Counted from the stretch's first letter, positions 34,845 through 45,599 are shown. The stretch: 64,000 bases of DNA from Sphingobium sp. JS3065 (GCF_026427355.1 NZ_CP102664.1:1860001-1924000); one strand, 5' to 3'. Numbers and translations: made by a program. Notes: generated by a model not told the origin, from the sequence alone.

Positions 34845-35901
34845 GCTGACTTTGTCCGAACGCCTCGCCCGCCAGATCGCGGCGGGCGGCCCGATCTCCG
34901 TCGCCCATTATATGGCGGAGGCGAACCAGCATTATTACGGCACCCGCGATCCGCTGGGCGTAGCGGGCGATTTCACCACCGCGCCCGAGATCAGCCAGAT
35001 GTTCGGGGAACTGATCGGCCTGTGCCTGGCGGACATCTGGATGCGGTCCGGCACCCGTCCGGCGGTGAATTATGTCGAGCTAGGCCCTGGCCGCGGCACG
35101 CTCGCTTCCGACGCGCTGCGTTCCATGGCCAGCGCCGGGCTTCACCCGCGCATCCATTTCGTGGAGACCAGCCCCAGCCTGCGCGAACGGCAAAGGGCGC
35201 TCATTCCCAACGTCCAGCACCATGACGCCGTGTCCACCCTGCCGGACGAGGGGCCGTTGCTGGTCGTCGCCAATGAATTTTTCGACGCCCTCCCCGTCCG
35301 GCAGATCGTCCGCGTCGGCAGCGAATGGCGCGAACGGGTCGTCATCCGCCCCGACCCGGACGAACCCGACCGCTTCGCCCCCATGCCCGGTTACCGCCGC
35401 GTCGAATCCGGCATCCCCGCCATGGCCGCGGACGCGCCGGAGGGCACGATCCTGGAAATGCCCCTCGCCGGATCGGCCATCGCGCTGGAACTGGCCCACC
35501 GAATCGCGAAGCAGGGCGGCGCCGCGATCATCGTCGACTATGGCTATGAAGGCCCGGCGACCGGCGACACGCTCCAGGCGGTCAGGGCGCATCGCTTCGC
35601 CGATCCATTTCTGGAACCGGGCGAAAGCGACCTCACCACCCATGTCGATTTCACCATGATCGGCAATATGGCGCGGCAGGCCGGGCTGCGCGTGACGCGG
35701 ACCGTCGGTCAGGGCGCGTTTTTACGCCAGCTCGGCATCGACGCCCGCGCCGATCAGCTCAGCCGAACCACCCCCGCCCGCGCGGAAGAGGTGGAAGCCG
35801 CCCGCCACCGGCTGACCGCCGACGACGCCATGGGAACGCTGTTCAAGGCGATGGCCTGGGTTCACCCGGACTGGGCCGACCCGGCGGGATTCGAGGGCTG
35901 A
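34834..35901 (+). CDS. SAM-dependent methyltransferase of the MidA/NDUFAF7 family
   Basis: A 355-residue PF02636 protein. [17 protein letters not shown], the SAM loop [27 protein letters not shown], and [17 protein letters not shown] followed by HVDFTMIG are all family blocks. Mitochondrial NDUFAF7 methylates an arginine of a complex I subunit; the bacterial protein is thought to do similar work. GTG 34834 is the likely start, overlapping the lgt end. It is convergent with gmk; the stop codons are 7 bases apart. Confidence 0.9.
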   Translation: MSVELTLSERLARQIAAGGPISVAHYMAEANQHYYGTRDPLGVAGDFTTAPEISQMFGELIGLCLADIWMRSGTRPAVNYVELGPGRGTLASDALRSMASAGLHPRIHFVETSPSLRERQRALIPNVQHHDAVSTLPDEGPLLVVANEFFDALPVRQIVRVGSEWRERVVIRPDPDEPDRFAPMPGYRRVESGIPAMAADAPEGTILEMPLAGSAIALELAHRIAKQGGAAIIVDYGYEGPATGDTLQAVRAHRFADPFLEPGESDLTTHVDFTMIGNMARQAGLRVTRTVGQGAFLRQLGIDARADQLSRTTPARAEEVEAARHRLTADDAMGTLFKAMAWVHPDWADPAGFEG

Positions 35902-35908
35902 ACGGCCC

Positions 35909-36574
35909 TCAATCCTCCTGATGATAGCGGCTGAGCCTGCGGATGAAGCCAATGAGACCCGTCTGGCGGCTGCGCTTCATGCGCTCGGCATGCAGGATGG
36001 TCTGGACGCGGCGGAAGCAATCCTCCGCATCGACATTGCAAAGGACATAATCATAGCCGTCCCAATGCGCGATCTCCCCGGCGGCACGCGACATGCGGCC
36101 CTCGATCACTTCATCGCTGTCCGTCGCCCGGCCCCGCAAACGACGCTCCAGTTCCTCCATGGACGGCGGCAGGATGAAGATGCGGACCACGTCGCCGCCT
36201 GCAATCTGGTGCAATTGCTGCGCGCCCTGCCAATCGATGTCGAACAGCACGTCCTGTCCGGACTTCAGCATCTCCTCCACCGGCGCGCGGGGCGTGCCGT
36301 AACGCTGGCCGAAGACATGCGCCCATTCCAGGAACTCATGCTCGGCGGTCATCCGCCGGAATTCCTCCAGATCGACGAAATGATAGTCCTTGCCCTCGAC
36401 CTCGCCCGGCCGCATCGGCCGCGTCGTCGCGGACACCGACATCGCCAGATCCGGCTCAGCGGCGAGCAGTTTGCGCGCAATGGTGGATTTGCCCGCGCCC
36501 GAAGGCGAGGAAAGAACGAACAGGACGCCGCGGCGCTTGAAATCGGGCGTCTCGATGGAGGTGCTGTCGGCCAT
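35909..36574 (-). CDS. gmk: Guanylate kinase
   Basis: A 221-residue P-loop kinase: FVLSSPSGAGKSTIARKL is the Walker A region, SVSATTRPMRPGEVEGKDYHF the GMP-binding region, and DVLFDIDWQGAQQL the Walker B region. It phosphorylates GMP to GDP with ATP. ATG 36574 gives MADSTSIETPDFKRRG before the P-loop. Longer upstream frames cover the next gene in another frame and are not real. A small basic protein gene lies 53 bases upstream on the same strand. Confidence 0.97.
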   Translation of the reverse strand: MADSTSIETPDFKRRGVLFVLSSPSGAGKSTIARKLLAAEPDLAMSVSATTRPMRPGEVEGKDYHFVDLEEFRRMTAEHEFLEWAHVFGQRYGTPRAPVEEMLKSGQDVLFDIDWQGAQQLHQIAGGDVVRIFILPPSMEELERRLRGRATDSDEVIEGRMSRAAGEIAHWDGYDYVLCNVDAEDCFRRVQTILHAERMKRSRQTGLIGFIRRLSRYHQED

Positions 36575-36627
36575 GGCCGCTAGTGCCGCCAACAACGCGA
36601 TTTGGCAAGAGGGACAATCCGCGCGCG

Positions 36628-36969
36628 TCAGCCTTTGCGGGCTTTGCGCGCCTCCTCGATCAATATGGGCTGACCGCTTTTGTCCGGCAGCGCCTTGGTC
36701 TTGCGCTTGCGATCCGCTTCCCGCTTGGCTTCGAAAATCTTGCCCGCCATATAGGCGCCCGTCACGAACAGGGCGCCCGCCGGATGGCGCATGATCAACC
36801 GCTTGGCCCCCATGCCCGCGAGCAGGCCGATCACGCCCTTCTTCCCCGTATCCGCCGCGACCCGTGCCGCAACGACGGTCGCCCCGACCCGCGCCGCCTT
36901 CTTGAGCAGCCCATCCTTGCGGGGCGGACGGACGGCGATGATCGGCTGATCGGACGAATTTTTCTTCAT
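36628..36969 (-). CDS. Conserved-type small basic protein, function unknown
   Basis: A 113-residue lysine/arginine-rich product. A central GLLAGMGAKRLIM stretch and PAGALFVTGAYMAGKIFEAK could be one amphipathic or weak membrane segment, flanked by basic arms (KREADRKRKTKAL). I do not recognise the family. It lies between fumC and gmk on the same strand, with 53 bases to gmk, and codon choice is that of neighbouring core genes, supporting a real gene. Confidence 0.65.
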   Translation of the reverse strand: MKKNSSDQPIIAVRPPRKDGLLKKAARVGATVVAARVAADTGKKGVIGLLAGMGAKRLIMRHPAGALFVTGAYMAGKIFEAKREADRKRKTKALPDKSGQPILIEEARKARKG

Positions 36970-37018
36970 AGGGCGTCAATGTACCGCAGCCCGGCCGGTT
37001 CCGCCATGTTGATCTGGA

Positions 37019-38404
37019 TCAGACCATATTTTCAGGCCGCACCAGCCGGTCGAAGGTCGCTTCATCCACCAGCCCCAAAGCCAACCCCGCCTCCTTCAGG
37101 GTCAGCCCCTCGGCATGGGCGTGCTTGGCGATCTTCGCTGCATTGTCATAGCCGATTTCCGGGGCCAGCGCCGTCACCAGCATCAGCGACCGGTCGACCA
37201 GTTCGGCTATCCGCCTTTCGTTCGCCTCCAGCCCTTCGACGCAGCGTTCGGCAAAGCTGTCCATGCCGACGCTCAGCAAATGGATCGACCGCAGCACCGC
37301 CGCGCCGATCAGCGGCTTGAAGACATTGAGTTCCAGATGCCCCTGCAAGCCGCCGACCGTCACCGCCTGATGATTGCCGATGACCTGGGCGGCGACCATG
37401 GTCAGCATCTCGCACTGGGTCGGGTTGACCTTGCCGGGCATGATGGAACTGCCCGGCTCATTGGCGGGCAGGTCCAGTTCACCAAGGCCCGAGCGCGGAC
37501 CGCTGCCGAGCAGGCGGATGTCATTGGCGATCTTGGTCAGCGCCACCGCCAGCGTCGCCAGGGTCGAGGACAGATGAACCAGCGGATCGTTGGACGCCAG
37601 CGCCTCGAACTTGTTGTCGGCGGTGCGGAACGGCAAGCCGGTCAGCGCCGCAATCTCCCTCGCCACATCGACATCGAAGCCCTGGGGCGCATTGAGGCCG
37701 GTGCCGACCGCCGTGCCGCCCTGCGCCAGCGCCGTCATGCCATGCATGGTCGCGGGTTCGATCCGCTTGCGGCTACGGTAGAGTTGATGCGCATAGCCGG
37801 AAAATTCCTGCCCCAGCGTCAGGGGCGTCGCATCCTGCAAATGCGTACGACCGATCTTGACGATGCCTGCCCATGCCTTGGCCTTGGCATCGAGCGCCGC
37901 ATGCAGCCGGTCCAGTGCGGGAAACAAATGCCCCGTCACCGCCCGCGCCGCCGCGATATGCAACGCGGTCGGGAAACTGTCGTTGGACGACTGTCCCATA
38001 TTCACATGGTCGTTGGGGTGGACCGGCTTCTTGCCGCCGCGCTTGCCGGTCAGCGCTTCATTGGCGATGCCCGCAATCACCTCATTGACGTTCATGTTCG
38101 ACTGGGTGCCGCTGCCGGTTTGCCAGATGACGAGGGGAAACTGGTCGTCATGGTGGCCCGCGATCACTTCGGCGGCGGCCGCCTCGATCGCATCGGCCAG
38201 GCCCGAATCGAGTCCATGGCCGCGATTCACCCGCGCCGCGGCCTGCTTCACGATGGCCAGGGCGTGGACGATGCCGATCGGCATCCGCTCGTCGGCCCCG
38301 AAAGGGAAATTTTCGATGCTGCGCTGGGTCTGCGCGCCCCAATAAGCGCCGGCAGGCACTTCGATAGCGCCGATGCTGTCGGTTTCGGTACGAGTCTCGC
38401 TCAA
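37019..38404 (-). CDS. fumC: Class II fumarate hydratase
   Basis: A 461-residue enzyme that interconverts fumarate and malate in the TCA cycle. [18 protein letters not shown], the substrate loop [33 protein letters not shown] and the signature [15 protein letters not shown] are present. The start is TTG 38404: AAGGAG stands 8 bases before it and the usual [12 protein letters not shown]-terminus begins there; the ATG 12 codons upstream has no SD. Confidence 0.96.
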   Translation of the reverse strand: MSETRTETDSIGAIEVPAGAYWGAQTQRSIENFPFGADERMPIGIVHALAIVKQAAARVNRGHGLDSGLADAIEAAAAEVIAGHHDDQFPLVIWQTGSGTQSNMNVNEVIAGIANEALTGKRGGKKPVHPNDHVNMGQSSNDSFPTALHIAAARAVTGHLFPALDRLHAALDAKAKAWAGIVKIGRTHLQDATPLTLGQEFSGYAHQLYRSRKRIEPATMHGMTALAQGGTAVGTGLNAPQGFDVDVAREIAALTGLPFRTADNKFEALASNDPLVHLSSTLATLAVALTKIANDIRLLGSGPRSGLGELDLPANEPGSSIMPGKVNPTQCEMLTMVAAQVIGNHQAVTVGGLQGHLELNVFKPLIGAAVLRSIHLLSVGMDSFAERCVEGLEANERRIAELVDRSLMLVTALAPEIGYDNAAKIAKHAHAEGLTLKEAGLALGLVDEATFDRLVRPENMV

Positions 38405-38470
38405 GTCGGGCGCTCCTTGAAATGGCCGGAGTGCCGCCAATCTGGGGACGCCAAGTCCCCTATTCCAGAC

Positions 38471-38947
38471 CTATTTTTTCTTGCCGAAATCCACGGTGAC
38501 GACATTCGAGCCATCTTCCGTCGTCATCTGGGGCGCGTCATTCTCCGCCTCTTCATGCGGTTCGGGCGCGATGTCGGCCTGCGCCTGGAACTGAAGGGCG
38601 AAATTCACCGCCGGATCGACAAAGGCAGTGATCGCGGCGAAGGGAATATGCAGATGCGCGGCCACCTGATTGAAGGTCAGGCTGACCCCGAAAGCATCAT
38701 CGCCGACCTTCAAATCCCAGAATTTATTCTGGAGCACGATGGTCATCTCATCCGGGAAGCGCTCGACCAGATGGCGCGGAATATCGACACCGACCGCCTG
38801 AGTCTTGAAGGTGATGTAGAAGTGATGCACGCCGGGAAGCCCGCCGGAACGCTCGATTTCCCCCAATACGCGGCCAACCACGGCGCGCAGGGCCTCCTGC
38901 ACGATTTCGTCATAGGGAATCAGGCTGTCGGGCAGGTCATCGCTCAT
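38471..38947 (-). CDS. sspB: SspB-family ClpXP adaptor protein
   Basis: The 158-residue product has the SspB beta-fold: IPYDEIVQEALRAVVGRVL, GVHHFYITFKT, then FPDEMTIVLQNKFWDL and VSLTFNQVAAHLHIPF, followed by an acidic linker and a short end with NVVTVDFGKKK, the likely ClpX-binding tail. SspB brings ssrA-tagged and other substrates to ClpXP. ATG 38947 is the natural start. It is divergent from the hisB operon, with 87 bases between the starts. Confidence 0.9.
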   Translation of the reverse strand: MSDDLPDSLIPYDEIVQEALRAVVGRVLGEIERSGGLPGVHHFYITFKTQAVGVDIPRHLVERFPDEMTIVLQNKFWDLKVGDDAFGVSLTFNQVAAHLHIPFAAITAFVDPAVNFALQFQAQADIAPEPHEEAENDAPQMTTEDGSNVVTVDFGKKK

Positions 38948-39034
38948 CCGCCCATGTCCTAACGGCGCGGCGGCGCGGGTCAAGAGCGTGACGGCACATT
39001 GCAACCGGCGCACACTTCGGTATAGGGCGCAGCC

Positions 39035-39622
39035 ATGCGCACGGCCGACATTCACCGCAACACTGCGGAAACGCAGATCGACGTGACCGTCAACCTGGAC
39101 GGCACCGGCATCTATACCGTTTCGACGGGCATTGGCTTTTTCGATCACATGATCGAGCAACTGTCCCGCCACTCGCTGATCGACATGGAGGTGAAGACGG
39201 TCGGCGACCTGCATGTCGACCAGCACCACACCACCGAGGATACGGCGATCGCAATCGGCGAGGCGGTGGCCAAGGCGCTGGGCGACAAGCGCGGCATTTC
39301 CCGCTACGGCAGCGTCTATTCCCCGATGGACGAGACGCTGACCCGCGTGTCGCTGGACATTTCCGGCCGCCCCTGGCTGGTGTTCAAGGCGCCCTTCACC
39401 GTGCAGCGCATCGGGGAATGGGATACGGAAATGGTCGAGCATTTCTTCCACAGCTTCGCCCAGGCCGCGGGGATCACGCTGCACATCGAAAATCTTTACG
39501 GCAGCAACAATCATCACATCGTGGAAAGCTGCTTCAAGGGGCTTGCCCGCGCACTGCGGCAGGCGGTGGAGATCGACCCGCGCAAGGCCGACGCCATTCC
39601 GTCGACCAAGGGGATATTGTGA
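39035..39622 (+). CDS. hisB: Imidazoleglycerol-phosphate dehydratase
   Basis: A 195-residue single-domain His[34 protein letters not shown] and [19 protein letters not shown] followed by [17 protein letters not shown] carry the metal-binding histidines. It performs the sixth step of histidine synthesis (IGP to imidazoleacetol phosphate). It lacks the phosphatase half found in enterobacterial HisB. First gene of the his operon here; its stop overlaps the hisH start (GTGA). Confidence 0.97.
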   Translation: MRTADIHRNTAETQIDVTVNLDGTGIYTVSTGIGFFDHMIEQLSRHSLIDMEVKTVGDLHVDQHHTTEDTAIAIGEAVAKALGDKRGISRYGSVYSPMDETLTRVSLDISGRPWLVFKAPFTVQRIGEWDTEMVEHFFHSFAQAAGITLHIENLYGSNNHHIVESCFKGLARALRQAVEIDPRKADAIPSTKGIL

Positions 39623-40236
39623 CGACGCTTGCCCTGATCGATTACGGCGCGGGCAACCTTCATTCGGTGCATAACGCCCTGCGCAAGGCGGGCGCGACGG
39701 ATGCCGCCATCACCGCCGACGCCGATCTGGTGGCGAAGGCGGATCGTATCGTCCTGCCCGGCGTGGGCGCCTTCCGCGCCTGCCGCGATGCGCTGGTCGC
39801 CATCCCCGGCATGGTCGAGGCGATGAACGAAGCAGTGCATCGGCGCGGCGTGCCCTTTCTGGGCGTGTGCGTGGGCATGCAGCTGCTGGCCGACGCCGGG
39901 GAGGAATTCGGGCGGCATGAAGGGTTGGGCTGGATTTCCGGCACGGTACGCCTGATCGAGCCGCACGATCCGGCGATCAAGGTGCCGCATATGGGCTGGA
40001 ACGACGTGACCCTGCGCGGCAATCCTCCGCTGCTGGAAGCGGGCGAGGCCTATTTCCTGCACAGCTATCATTTCGACGTAGCGCAGGACGATCATATCGC
40101 CGCCGTGACCGATCATGGCGGCCCGCTGGTCGCCGCGGTGGCGCGGGACACGATCATCGGCTGCCAGTTTCACCCGGAAAAGAGCCAGAATTACGGCCTT
40201 TCCTTCCTTTCCCGCTTTCTGGAATGGCGTCCATGA
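39619..40236 (+). CDS. hisH: Imidazole glycerol phosphate synthase, glutaminase subunit
   Basis: A 205-residue class-I glutaminase. [15 protein letters not shown] opens the chain, GVCVGMQLL holds the nucleophile Cys and [13 protein letters not shown] the His-Glu pair. It frees ammonia from glutamine for HisF. The start is GTG 39619, four bases overlapping hisB, and its end overlaps hisA (ATGA), so translation is coupled. Confidence 0.97.
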   Translation: MTTLALIDYGAGNLHSVHNALRKAGATDAAITADADLVAKADRIVLPGVGAFRACRDALVAIPGMVEAMNEAVHRRGVPFLGVCVGMQLLADAGEEFGRHEGLGWISGTVRLIEPHDPAIKVPHMGWNDVTLRGNPPLLEAGEAYFLHSYHFDVAQDDHIAAVTDHGGPLVAAVARDTIIGCQFHPEKSQNYGLSFLSRFLEWRP

Positions 40237-40970
40237 GCCTCATCGTTTTCCCCGCCATCGACCTAAAGGGCGGCCAGGTCGTCCGCCTGGCCGAAGGCGA
40301 CATGAATCGCGCCACCGTCTATGGCGACAATCCCGCCGCGCAGGCGCTGCTGTTCGCGGAAGCGGGTGCGCAGCATCTGCACGTGGTCGATCTCGACGGC
40401 AGCTTCGCGGGCCATGCCGTCAATGCCGAAGCGGTCGAAGCCATCGTCGCGGCCTTTCCCGGTCATGTGCAACTGGGCGGCGGCATCCGTAACCGGGAGG
40501 CGGTGGAACGCTGGTTCGACCTGGGCGTATCGCGCATCGTGATCGGCACGGCGGCGCTGAAAGACCCGGATTTCGTCAAGGCCGCCGCGCGGGATTTTCC
40601 CGGCGGCATCGTGGTGGCGGTGGATGCCCGCGACGGCTTCGTCGCGACGGACGGCTGGGCCGAGAAATCGGACATGCCGGTGGTCGACCTTGCCCGCCGG
40701 TTCGAGGATGCGGGCGTCGCCAGCCTGCTCTTCACCGATGTCGGCCGCGACGGGCTGCTGAAGGGCTGCAATATCGATGCGACCGTCGATCTGGCGCGGG
40801 CGACGGACATTCCCGTGATCGCCAGCGGCGGGGTCGCGGGCATCGCGGATATCCGCATCCTCAGTCTTCATGCCGATGAGGGCATTGAAGGCGTGATCAC
40901 CGGCCGGGCGCTCTATGACGGGCGGCTGGACCTCAAGACCGCGCTGACGGTGGCGCAGGCGGCGGCATAG
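40233..40970 (+). CDS. hisA: ProFAR isomerase
   Basis: A 245-residue half-barrel-repeat TIM barrel. [41 protein letters not shown] and [20 protein letters not shown] with IASGGVAG are the phosphate-binding and catalytic blocks (Asp in AIDL and DVGRDG). It opens the ring of ProFAR to PRFAR. ATG 40233 is preferred; the three codons upstream lie inside hisH. hisF starts one base after its stop. Confidence 0.97.
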   Translation: MSLIVFPAIDLKGGQVVRLAEGDMNRATVYGDNPAAQALLFAEAGAQHLHVVDLDGSFAGHAVNAEAVEAIVAAFPGHVQLGGGIRNREAVERWFDLGVSRIVIGTAALKDPDFVKAAARDFPGGIVVAVDARDGFVATDGWAEKSDMPVVDLARRFEDAGVASLLFTDVGRDGLLKGCNIDATVDLARATDIPVIASGGVAGIADIRILSLHADEGIEGVITGRALYDGRLDLKTALTVAQAAA

Positions 40971-40971
40971 G

Positions 40972-41736
40972 ATGACCGTCCGCACCCGCGTCATACCCTG
41001 CCTGGACGTCGCCAATGGGCGCGTCGTCAAGGGCGTGAACTTCGTCGACCTGCGTGACGCAGGCGATCCGGTAGAGCAGGCCAAGATCTACGACGCGGCG
41101 GGCGCGGATGAACTGTGCTTCCTGGACATTACCGCAACGCATGAGGCGCGCGGCACCATATTGGACGTGGTGCGGCGCACCGCGGAGGTCTGCTTCATGC
41201 CGGTGACGGTCGGCGGCGGCGTGCGCAGTCCGGAAGATGCGCGGGCGCTGCTGCTCGCCGGAGCGGACAAGGTGGCGGTGAACAGCGCCGCGGTCGTCCG
41301 CCCCGAAGTGGTGGCGGACATTGCCGACCGCTTCGGCAGCCAGTGCGTGGTCGGCTCGGTCGACGCCCGGCGCGTCGGGGAAGGCCGCTGGGAAATCTTC
41401 ACCCATGGGGGGCGCAAGCCGACCGGCATCGACGCGCTGGAACATGCCGTCAGGCTGGCCGATCTGGGCGCGGGCGAACTGCTGGTCACGTCCATGGACG
41501 GCGACGGAACCAAGGCGGGTTATGACCTTGCCCTGACCCGCGCCATCGCCGATGCGGTGTCGGTCCCGGTGATCGCCAGCGGCGGCGTCGGCACGCTGGA
41601 ACATCTGGTGGAGGGCGTGATCGAAGGCCATGCCAGCGCCGTGCTGGCGGCATCTATATTTCACTTCGGTCAACACAGCATTGCCGAAGCGCATCAGGCA
41701 CTTGCGGCTGCCGGCATTCCCGTCAGGGCGGGTTGA
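40972..41736 (+). CDS. hisF: Imidazole glycerol phosphate synthase, cyclase subunit
   Basis: A 254-residue TIM barrel. [71 protein letters not shown] and [11 protein letters not shown] are diagnostic. It joins ammonia from HisH to PRFAR to make IGP and AICAR. It follows hisA with one base between stop and start. Confidence 0.97.
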   Translation: MTVRTRVIPCLDVANGRVVKGVNFVDLRDAGDPVEQAKIYDAAGADELCFLDITATHEARGTILDVVRRTAEVCFMPVTVGGGVRSPEDARALLLAGADKVAVNSAAVVRPEVVADIADRFGSQCVVGSVDARRVGEGRWEIFTHGGRKPTGIDALEHAVRLADLGAGELLVTSMDGDGTKAGYDLALTRAIADAVSVPVIASGGVGTLEHLVEGVIEGHASAVLAASIFHFGQHSIAEAHQALAAAGIPVRAG

Positions 41737-41896
41737 CAGCGGCTTTTCTGCCAAAGCGTCGGTTGAGTTTACATTAACCAGATATGCGGATTACTGGTTA
41801 ACCATATTCTTCGCGCCCTCCGGGTTTTTCGTCTATTTGGCACGGTCCCTGCATATTTCCCTTTACCTGTTCCAAACCGATAAAGGGGTGAGGCAA

Positions 41897-42139
41897 ATGA
41901 ATGTGAACAAGCTGTTTCTGACCGCTGGCGTGGCCGCTTTGATGGGCGCGGCGGCTCCGGCCGAGGCAAGCTGGTGCTGGGGCAAGAAGTGCGGCGGCTC
42001 GTCCAGTTCTTCGGGCGGCGGCTCCAGTTCCGGCGGCACGCCCACACCGGTTCCCGAACCCGAACAGATGGCCCTGTTCGGCCTGGGCGCGGCGGTTCTG
42101 GGCGCACGGGTTTTCGCCGCTCGCCGCAAGCGGAAGTAA
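41897..42139 (+). CDS. Small PEP-CTERM sorting-signal protein
   Basis: An 80-residue exported protein: signal peptide MNVNKLFLTAGVAALMGAAA to AEA, a short Cys-containing SWCWGKKCGG, a Ser/Gly linker, then the PEP-CTERM tripartite end: VPEPEQ, a hydrophobic span (MALFGLGAAVLGARVF) and RRKRK. Proteins with this end are cut and anchored by an exosortase (EpsH/XrtA), often with exopolysaccharide. A GGGGTGAGG SD precedes ATG 41897. It sits inside the his gene group, between hisF and hisE, in a place unrelated to histidine synthesis. Confidence 0.88.
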   Translation: MNVNKLFLTAGVAALMGAAAPAEASWCWGKKCGGSSSSSGGGSSSGGTPTPVPEPEQMALFGLGAAVLGARVFAARRKRK

Positions 42140-42181
42140 GTTTTCATTTGACGGGTCGCGTGCGCGGCGCTTGATGGCGTC

Positions 42182-42502
42182 ATGCGCGCGACCCTATTCG
42201 ATCTTGAACAGACCATCCGTCAGCGGCGGCAGGCCGATCCCAGCCAATCCTATGTGGCCAAGCTGACCGCCAGGGGGCGGGGCAAGATCGCCCAGAAGGT
42301 GGGCGAGGAAGCGGTCGAGACGATCATCGCCGCCATGGCATCCGACAGGCAGGGCGCGATCGGTGAAAGCGCGGACCTGCTGTTCCACCTGCTGGTGTTG
42401 CTGGCCGATCTCGACATCGGCCTGGACGATGTGCTGGACGAACTCGACCGGCGCGAAGGCGTGTCGGGCATCGCGGAAAAAGCCTCCCGCAAGACCGATT
42501 AA
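42182..42502 (+). CDS. hisE: Phosphoribosyl-ATP pyrophosphatase
   Basis: A 106-residue all-alpha MazG-like NTPase. SYVAKLTARGRGKIAQKVGEE, VETIIAAM and GESADLLFHLLVLL carry the acidic Mg-binding residues. It hydrolyses PR-ATP to PR-AMP in step two of histidine synthesis. It follows the PEP-CTERM gene by 42 bases; hisI is not in this window. Confidence 0.95.
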   Translation: MRATLFDLEQTIRQRRQADPSQSYVAKLTARGRGKIAQKVGEEAVETIIAAMASDRQGAIGESADLLFHLLVLLADLDIGLDDVLDELDRREGVSGIAEKASRKTD

Positions 42503-42549
42503 ACGCCTTTTTCCGGAAAGATATTGCCGCATCGGCGTTTGTCCGTCAG

Positions 42550-42568
42550 CCTCTCAACCATTGAGAGG
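42550..42568 (+). repeat. Perfect hairpin next to a Shine-Dalgarno site
   Basis: CCTCTCAA (42550-42557) and TTGAGAGG (42561-42568) form an 8-bp perfect stem with a CCA loop. The SD AGGAGG of the next gene starts three bases later (42571-42576). No T tract follows, so it is not a typical terminator; it could influence initiation or RNA stability. Confidence 0.7.
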
Positions 42569-42580
42569 ACAGGAGGGCCT

Positions 42581-43162
42581 ATGTTCAAAACCCTGTTGGG
42601 CGGCATGATCGGCGGCGTGGCGATGTATTTGGTGGGCTTCGTCTTCTGGGGGACGCCGCTGAGCGGCCTCGCCTTTCATCGCACGGAATCCGGAGCCGGC
42701 AGCAATTTGCAGGCCGCCATGGCGCAGGCGCTAACGCCGTCAGGAACCGGCGTTTACGTCATTCCCGATCCGGCAACCGCTGAAGGCACGGTGCTTTATG
42801 GCAAGGGGCCGGTCGCGATGGTCTTCTACAACAACAGCGGCTTCCCGGTGACGGATGCGGGCGCGCTGATCGGCGGCCTGATCCTGGCGCTGGTTGTCGG
42901 CGTGCTGATCGCGCTGATGCTGCGCTTCGTCAGTGGCGATCTGGGCGGAAGGGCAAGGGTGACGATATTGTTCGCGCTCACGGCCGTGCTGTGGCTGCAT
43001 GTCGGGCAAGCCGTGTTCAACCATACGCCCTGGGGATATAGTCTTTACCTGGCCTTCAGCGATTTTGTCGCGTTGATCGCGGCCGGACTGGTGGCGGCAA
43101 AGATCATGGAGAGCAGGCGCCCGACCGGCCCGGACGCCGTGACAGAGGAAACGGTGCATTGA
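42581..43162 (+). CDS. Four-helix membrane protein, function unknown
   Basis: A 193-residue inner-membrane protein. Hydrophobic segments lie at about residues 5-25 (LLGGMIGGVAMYLVGFVFWG), 95-115 (ALIGGLILALVVGVLIALML), 125-145 and 155-175. The region between the first two spans is outside, with SGTGVYVIPDPA and VAMVFYNNSGF. I do not recognise a named family. AGGAGG lies 4 bases before ATG 42581. Its stop abuts the stop of the convergent HDAC-like gene. Confidence 0.75.
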   Translation: MFKTLLGGMIGGVAMYLVGFVFWGTPLSGLAFHRTESGAGSNLQAAMAQALTPSGTGVYVIPDPATAEGTVLYGKGPVAMVFYNNSGFPVTDAGALIGGLILALVVGVLIALMLRFVSGDLGGRARVTILFALTAVLWLHVGQAVFNHTPWGYSLYLAFSDFVALIAAGLVAAKIMESRRPTGPDAVTEETVH

Positions 43163-44089
43163 TCAGGATTGCGCGCCGGGATCGCTTTCGGCAGCCGCCT
43201 CCTCCGCCAGCCGGATCATGCAGGCGGCATGCCGCCGGGCGATCGCCATGCGGTCCGCGCCATAACCTCCACCCATGGTGCTGGCGAGCGCTATGCCCCG
43301 GCTGCGAGCGGCGCGCATCACGGCCCGGTCGCGGCTGTCCAGACCTGCATCGCTGAGCGCAAGGCGGCCCAGGCGGTCGTCTGCATGGGGATCGACCCCG
43401 GCCTGATAGAGAATCAGATCAGGCCGAAAATCGTCCAGCACAGGCGGCATCGCCTGCATCAGCACGTCCATATAGGCATCGTCGTCCGTTCCATCGGGCA
43501 GGCCGATGTCGAGCGTGGATTGCGCCTTTCGCACCGGGAAATTGCGTTCGGCATGGATCGACAGGGTAAAAACCTCTTCCCGTCCGCTCATCAATGCGGC
43601 GGTGCCGTCGCCCTGATGCACGTCGAGATCCAGGATCAATATCCGCCGCGCATCCCCCTCGCCGATCAACCGGTTGGCGGCGATGGCAAGATCGTTGAAC
43701 ACGCAATAGCCCGCGCCGCTGTCGGCCAGCGCATGATGGCTGCCGCCCGCCGCATTGGCGGCATAGCCATGACGCAGCGCCAGCCGGGCCGCCAGCCAGG
43801 TGCCGCCGGGCGAGAGCATGGATCGGCGCATCACCCGCTCCGTCACCGGAAAGCCGATGCGCCGTTCCTTTTCGCGCGGCACGGTCATCGTCGCGACCTG
43901 ATCGACATAGGCGGGGTCATGGACCGCCTCTATCCACCGGCGCGGCATGGGGGTGGGTTCATGCACGGTAAAGGACGCGGCGGCCATGGTCAGCGCTTCC
44001 ATCACCAGCCCATATTTGTCGAAGCGAAAGGAACTGCCCGCTGTTGCCGGAGAGACATAGGCCGAATGGTGAACGACGTGCAGCATCAT
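43163..44089 (-). CDS. Histone deacetylase family protein
   Basis: A 308-residue arginase/deacetylase fold protein. [16 protein letters not shown] holds the catalytic His pair, [14 protein letters not shown] the zinc-binding Asp-x-His, [14 protein letters not shown] the later zinc Asp, and GGGYG the substrate loop. Bacterial members remove acetyl from proteins, acetoin-utilisation targets or polyamines. Start 44089 (MMLHVVHH) is where family likeness begins; the frame above it covers the divergent L,D-transpeptidase gene. Confidence 0.9.
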   Translation of the reverse strand: MMLHVVHHSAYVSPATAGSSFRFDKYGLVMEALTMAAASFTVHEPTPMPRRWIEAVHDPAYVDQVATMTVPREKERRIGFPVTERVMRRSMLSPGGTWLAARLALRHGYAANAAGGSHHALADSGAGYCVFNDLAIAANRLIGEGDARRILILDLDVHQGDGTAALMSGREEVFTLSIHAERNFPVRKAQSTLDIGLPDGTDDDAYMDVLMQAMPPVLDDFRPDLILYQAGVDPHADDRLGRLALSDAGLDSRDRAVMRAARSRGIALASTMGGGYGADRMAIARRHAACMIRLAEEAAAESDPGAQS

Positions 44090-44144
44090 CTTTTCCGCTA
44101 TCTTCGAGTTTGAACGATGCGGGCTTTGCGCTATCTGGTCCAGC

Positions 44145-45599
44145 ATGAACCGTCCCGAATTGATCCGTTTTTCCGTTTTTTGCCTCCTGGCCGCCGCTGC
44201 CGTGCCATCCGTGGCGCAGCCTCCGGCGGTTGCGCCGACCCTGCCCGCGCCCCAGCCGCAGGTGATCCTGCCGCCGTCCATCGTGACGCCGCCGCCTGTT
44301 CCGCTGCCCCAACCGTCCGCCGCGCAGGAACGCTGGCTCAACGACTGGCTGAAGGGCGGCACGCAGCAAGGACTGATGGCGCGCAGTAAGGCGACCGGAG
44401 ACCTGAAGGGCAACGCCCTGCTTTCGGCGGCGCTGGACCGGGCCAAAGCGCTCAGCACAGGGCGCGTCGACACGGCGGACTTCCTGGAAATCTGGGCGTT
44501 GCGCCCTGCCCCGTTCGATCCGCGGCCGGGCCTAGCCAAGGCGATCAGCGAGGATCGGCTGCCGCAATGGGCGCTCAACCTGACGCCGCCCTATGCGGGC
44601 TATGACGGGCTGCGCAAGGGCCTGGCCAATTATGAACGGATTCGCGATACGGGCGGCTGGCCCACGCTGACGGCGCAATCCTCCCCCGACCTGGTGCGCG
44701 CACGCATCGCGATAGAAGACAAGAGCGTCACGCCCGGCGAAAAGCTGGTCGACGTGCTGCAACGGGCGCAGCGGCGCTACGGCCTCAACCCCACCGGCCT
44801 GCTGGATGCGCGGACGCTCAGGGAACTGAACGTGCCGGTGGACGACCGCATCGCCGCGATCATGGCGAATATGGAACGCTGGCGCTGGATGCCACGCCAG
44901 TTGCCGGTCAACAGGGTGCAGGTGAACATCGCCGCCGCCGTGCTGACGCTATTCGAGGGCGATGAGCCTGTGACGTCGATGCGCGCCGTGACGGGCGCGC
45001 CGGACAATGCGACGCCGATGCTGACATCCAGTATCCATTCGATCGTGGTCAATCCGCCGTGGAACGTGCCCGCCTCCATCGCCAAGCGCGAATTGTGGCC
45101 CAAGGGGCGCGCTGCGCTGATTCGCCAAGGATACAAGATCGTCGGCAAGCCGGAGACAGGCGAGCGGATCGTGCAGCCCGCCGGACCCAACAGCGCGCTG
45201 GGGCGGCTGAAATTCGATTTCAACAATCCCTTCGCCGTCTATCTGCACGACACCCCGTCGCGAGCGAAATTTTCGAGCTATGACCGCCTGGCGAGCCATG
45301 GCTGCATTCGCCTGGAAAAGCCGGTGCCGCTGGCGGAGCTGATGGTGGCCAGCAATCCCGATCTCGCCGGGCAGATCCAGTCGCTGATCGACACCGGCAA
45401 GACCCAGCGGGTTTCGCTGCCCAAGGAAGTAGCGGTGTACCTGCTTTACTGGACCGCCTTCGCCAGCAATAACGGCACGATGAGTTTTCGTTCCGATCCC
45501 TATGGCTGGGACAAGCTGCTGGCCGCAAAGATCGAAGCGTCCAGCCGTCGCGTCGACCCGACCGCCGCGCCCGCGGCCTCCATCGCATCGAAGGACTGA
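44145..45599 (+). CDS. L,D-transpeptidase (YcbB/LdtD type)
   Basis: A 484-residue exported protein. It has a signal peptide ([11 protein letters not shown]... to VAQ), a proline-rich linker, a scaffold and peptidoglycan-binding-like domain ([21 protein letters not shown]) and a YkuD catalytic domain with [13 protein letters not shown], Cys387 as nucleophile. It makes 3-3 cross-links in peptidoglycan or fixes proteins to it, in the periplasm. Divergent from the HDAC-like gene, and followed 4 bases later by a lipoprotein gene. Confidence 0.92.
   Translation: MNRPELIRFSVFCLLAAAAVPSVAQPPAVAPTLPAPQPQVILPPSIVTPPPVPLPQPSAAQERWLNDWLKGGTQQGLMARSKATGDLKGNALLSAALDRAKALSTGRVDTADFLEIWALRPAPFDPRPGLAKAISEDRLPQWALNLTPPYAGYDGLRKGLANYERIRDTGGWPTLTAQSSPDLVRARIAIEDKSVTPGEKLVDVLQRAQRRYGLNPTGLLDARTLRELNVPVDDRIAAIMANMERWRWMPRQLPVNRVQVNIAAAVLTLFEGDEPVTSMRAVTGAPDNATPMLTSSIHSIVVNPPWNVPASIAKRELWPKGRAALIRQGYKIVGKPETGERIVQPAGPNSALGRLKFDFNNPFAVYLHDTPSRAKFSSYDRLASHGCIRLEKPVPLAELMVASNPDLAGQIQSLIDTGKTQRVSLPKEVAVYLLYWTAFASNNGTMSFRSDPYGWDKLLAAKIEASSRRVDPTAAPAASIASKD

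Noticed and set aside
35909..36979. 356-codon version of guanylate kinase
   Set aside because: Its first 135 codons run through the separate small basic-protein gene in another frame; the normal kinase starts at 36574.
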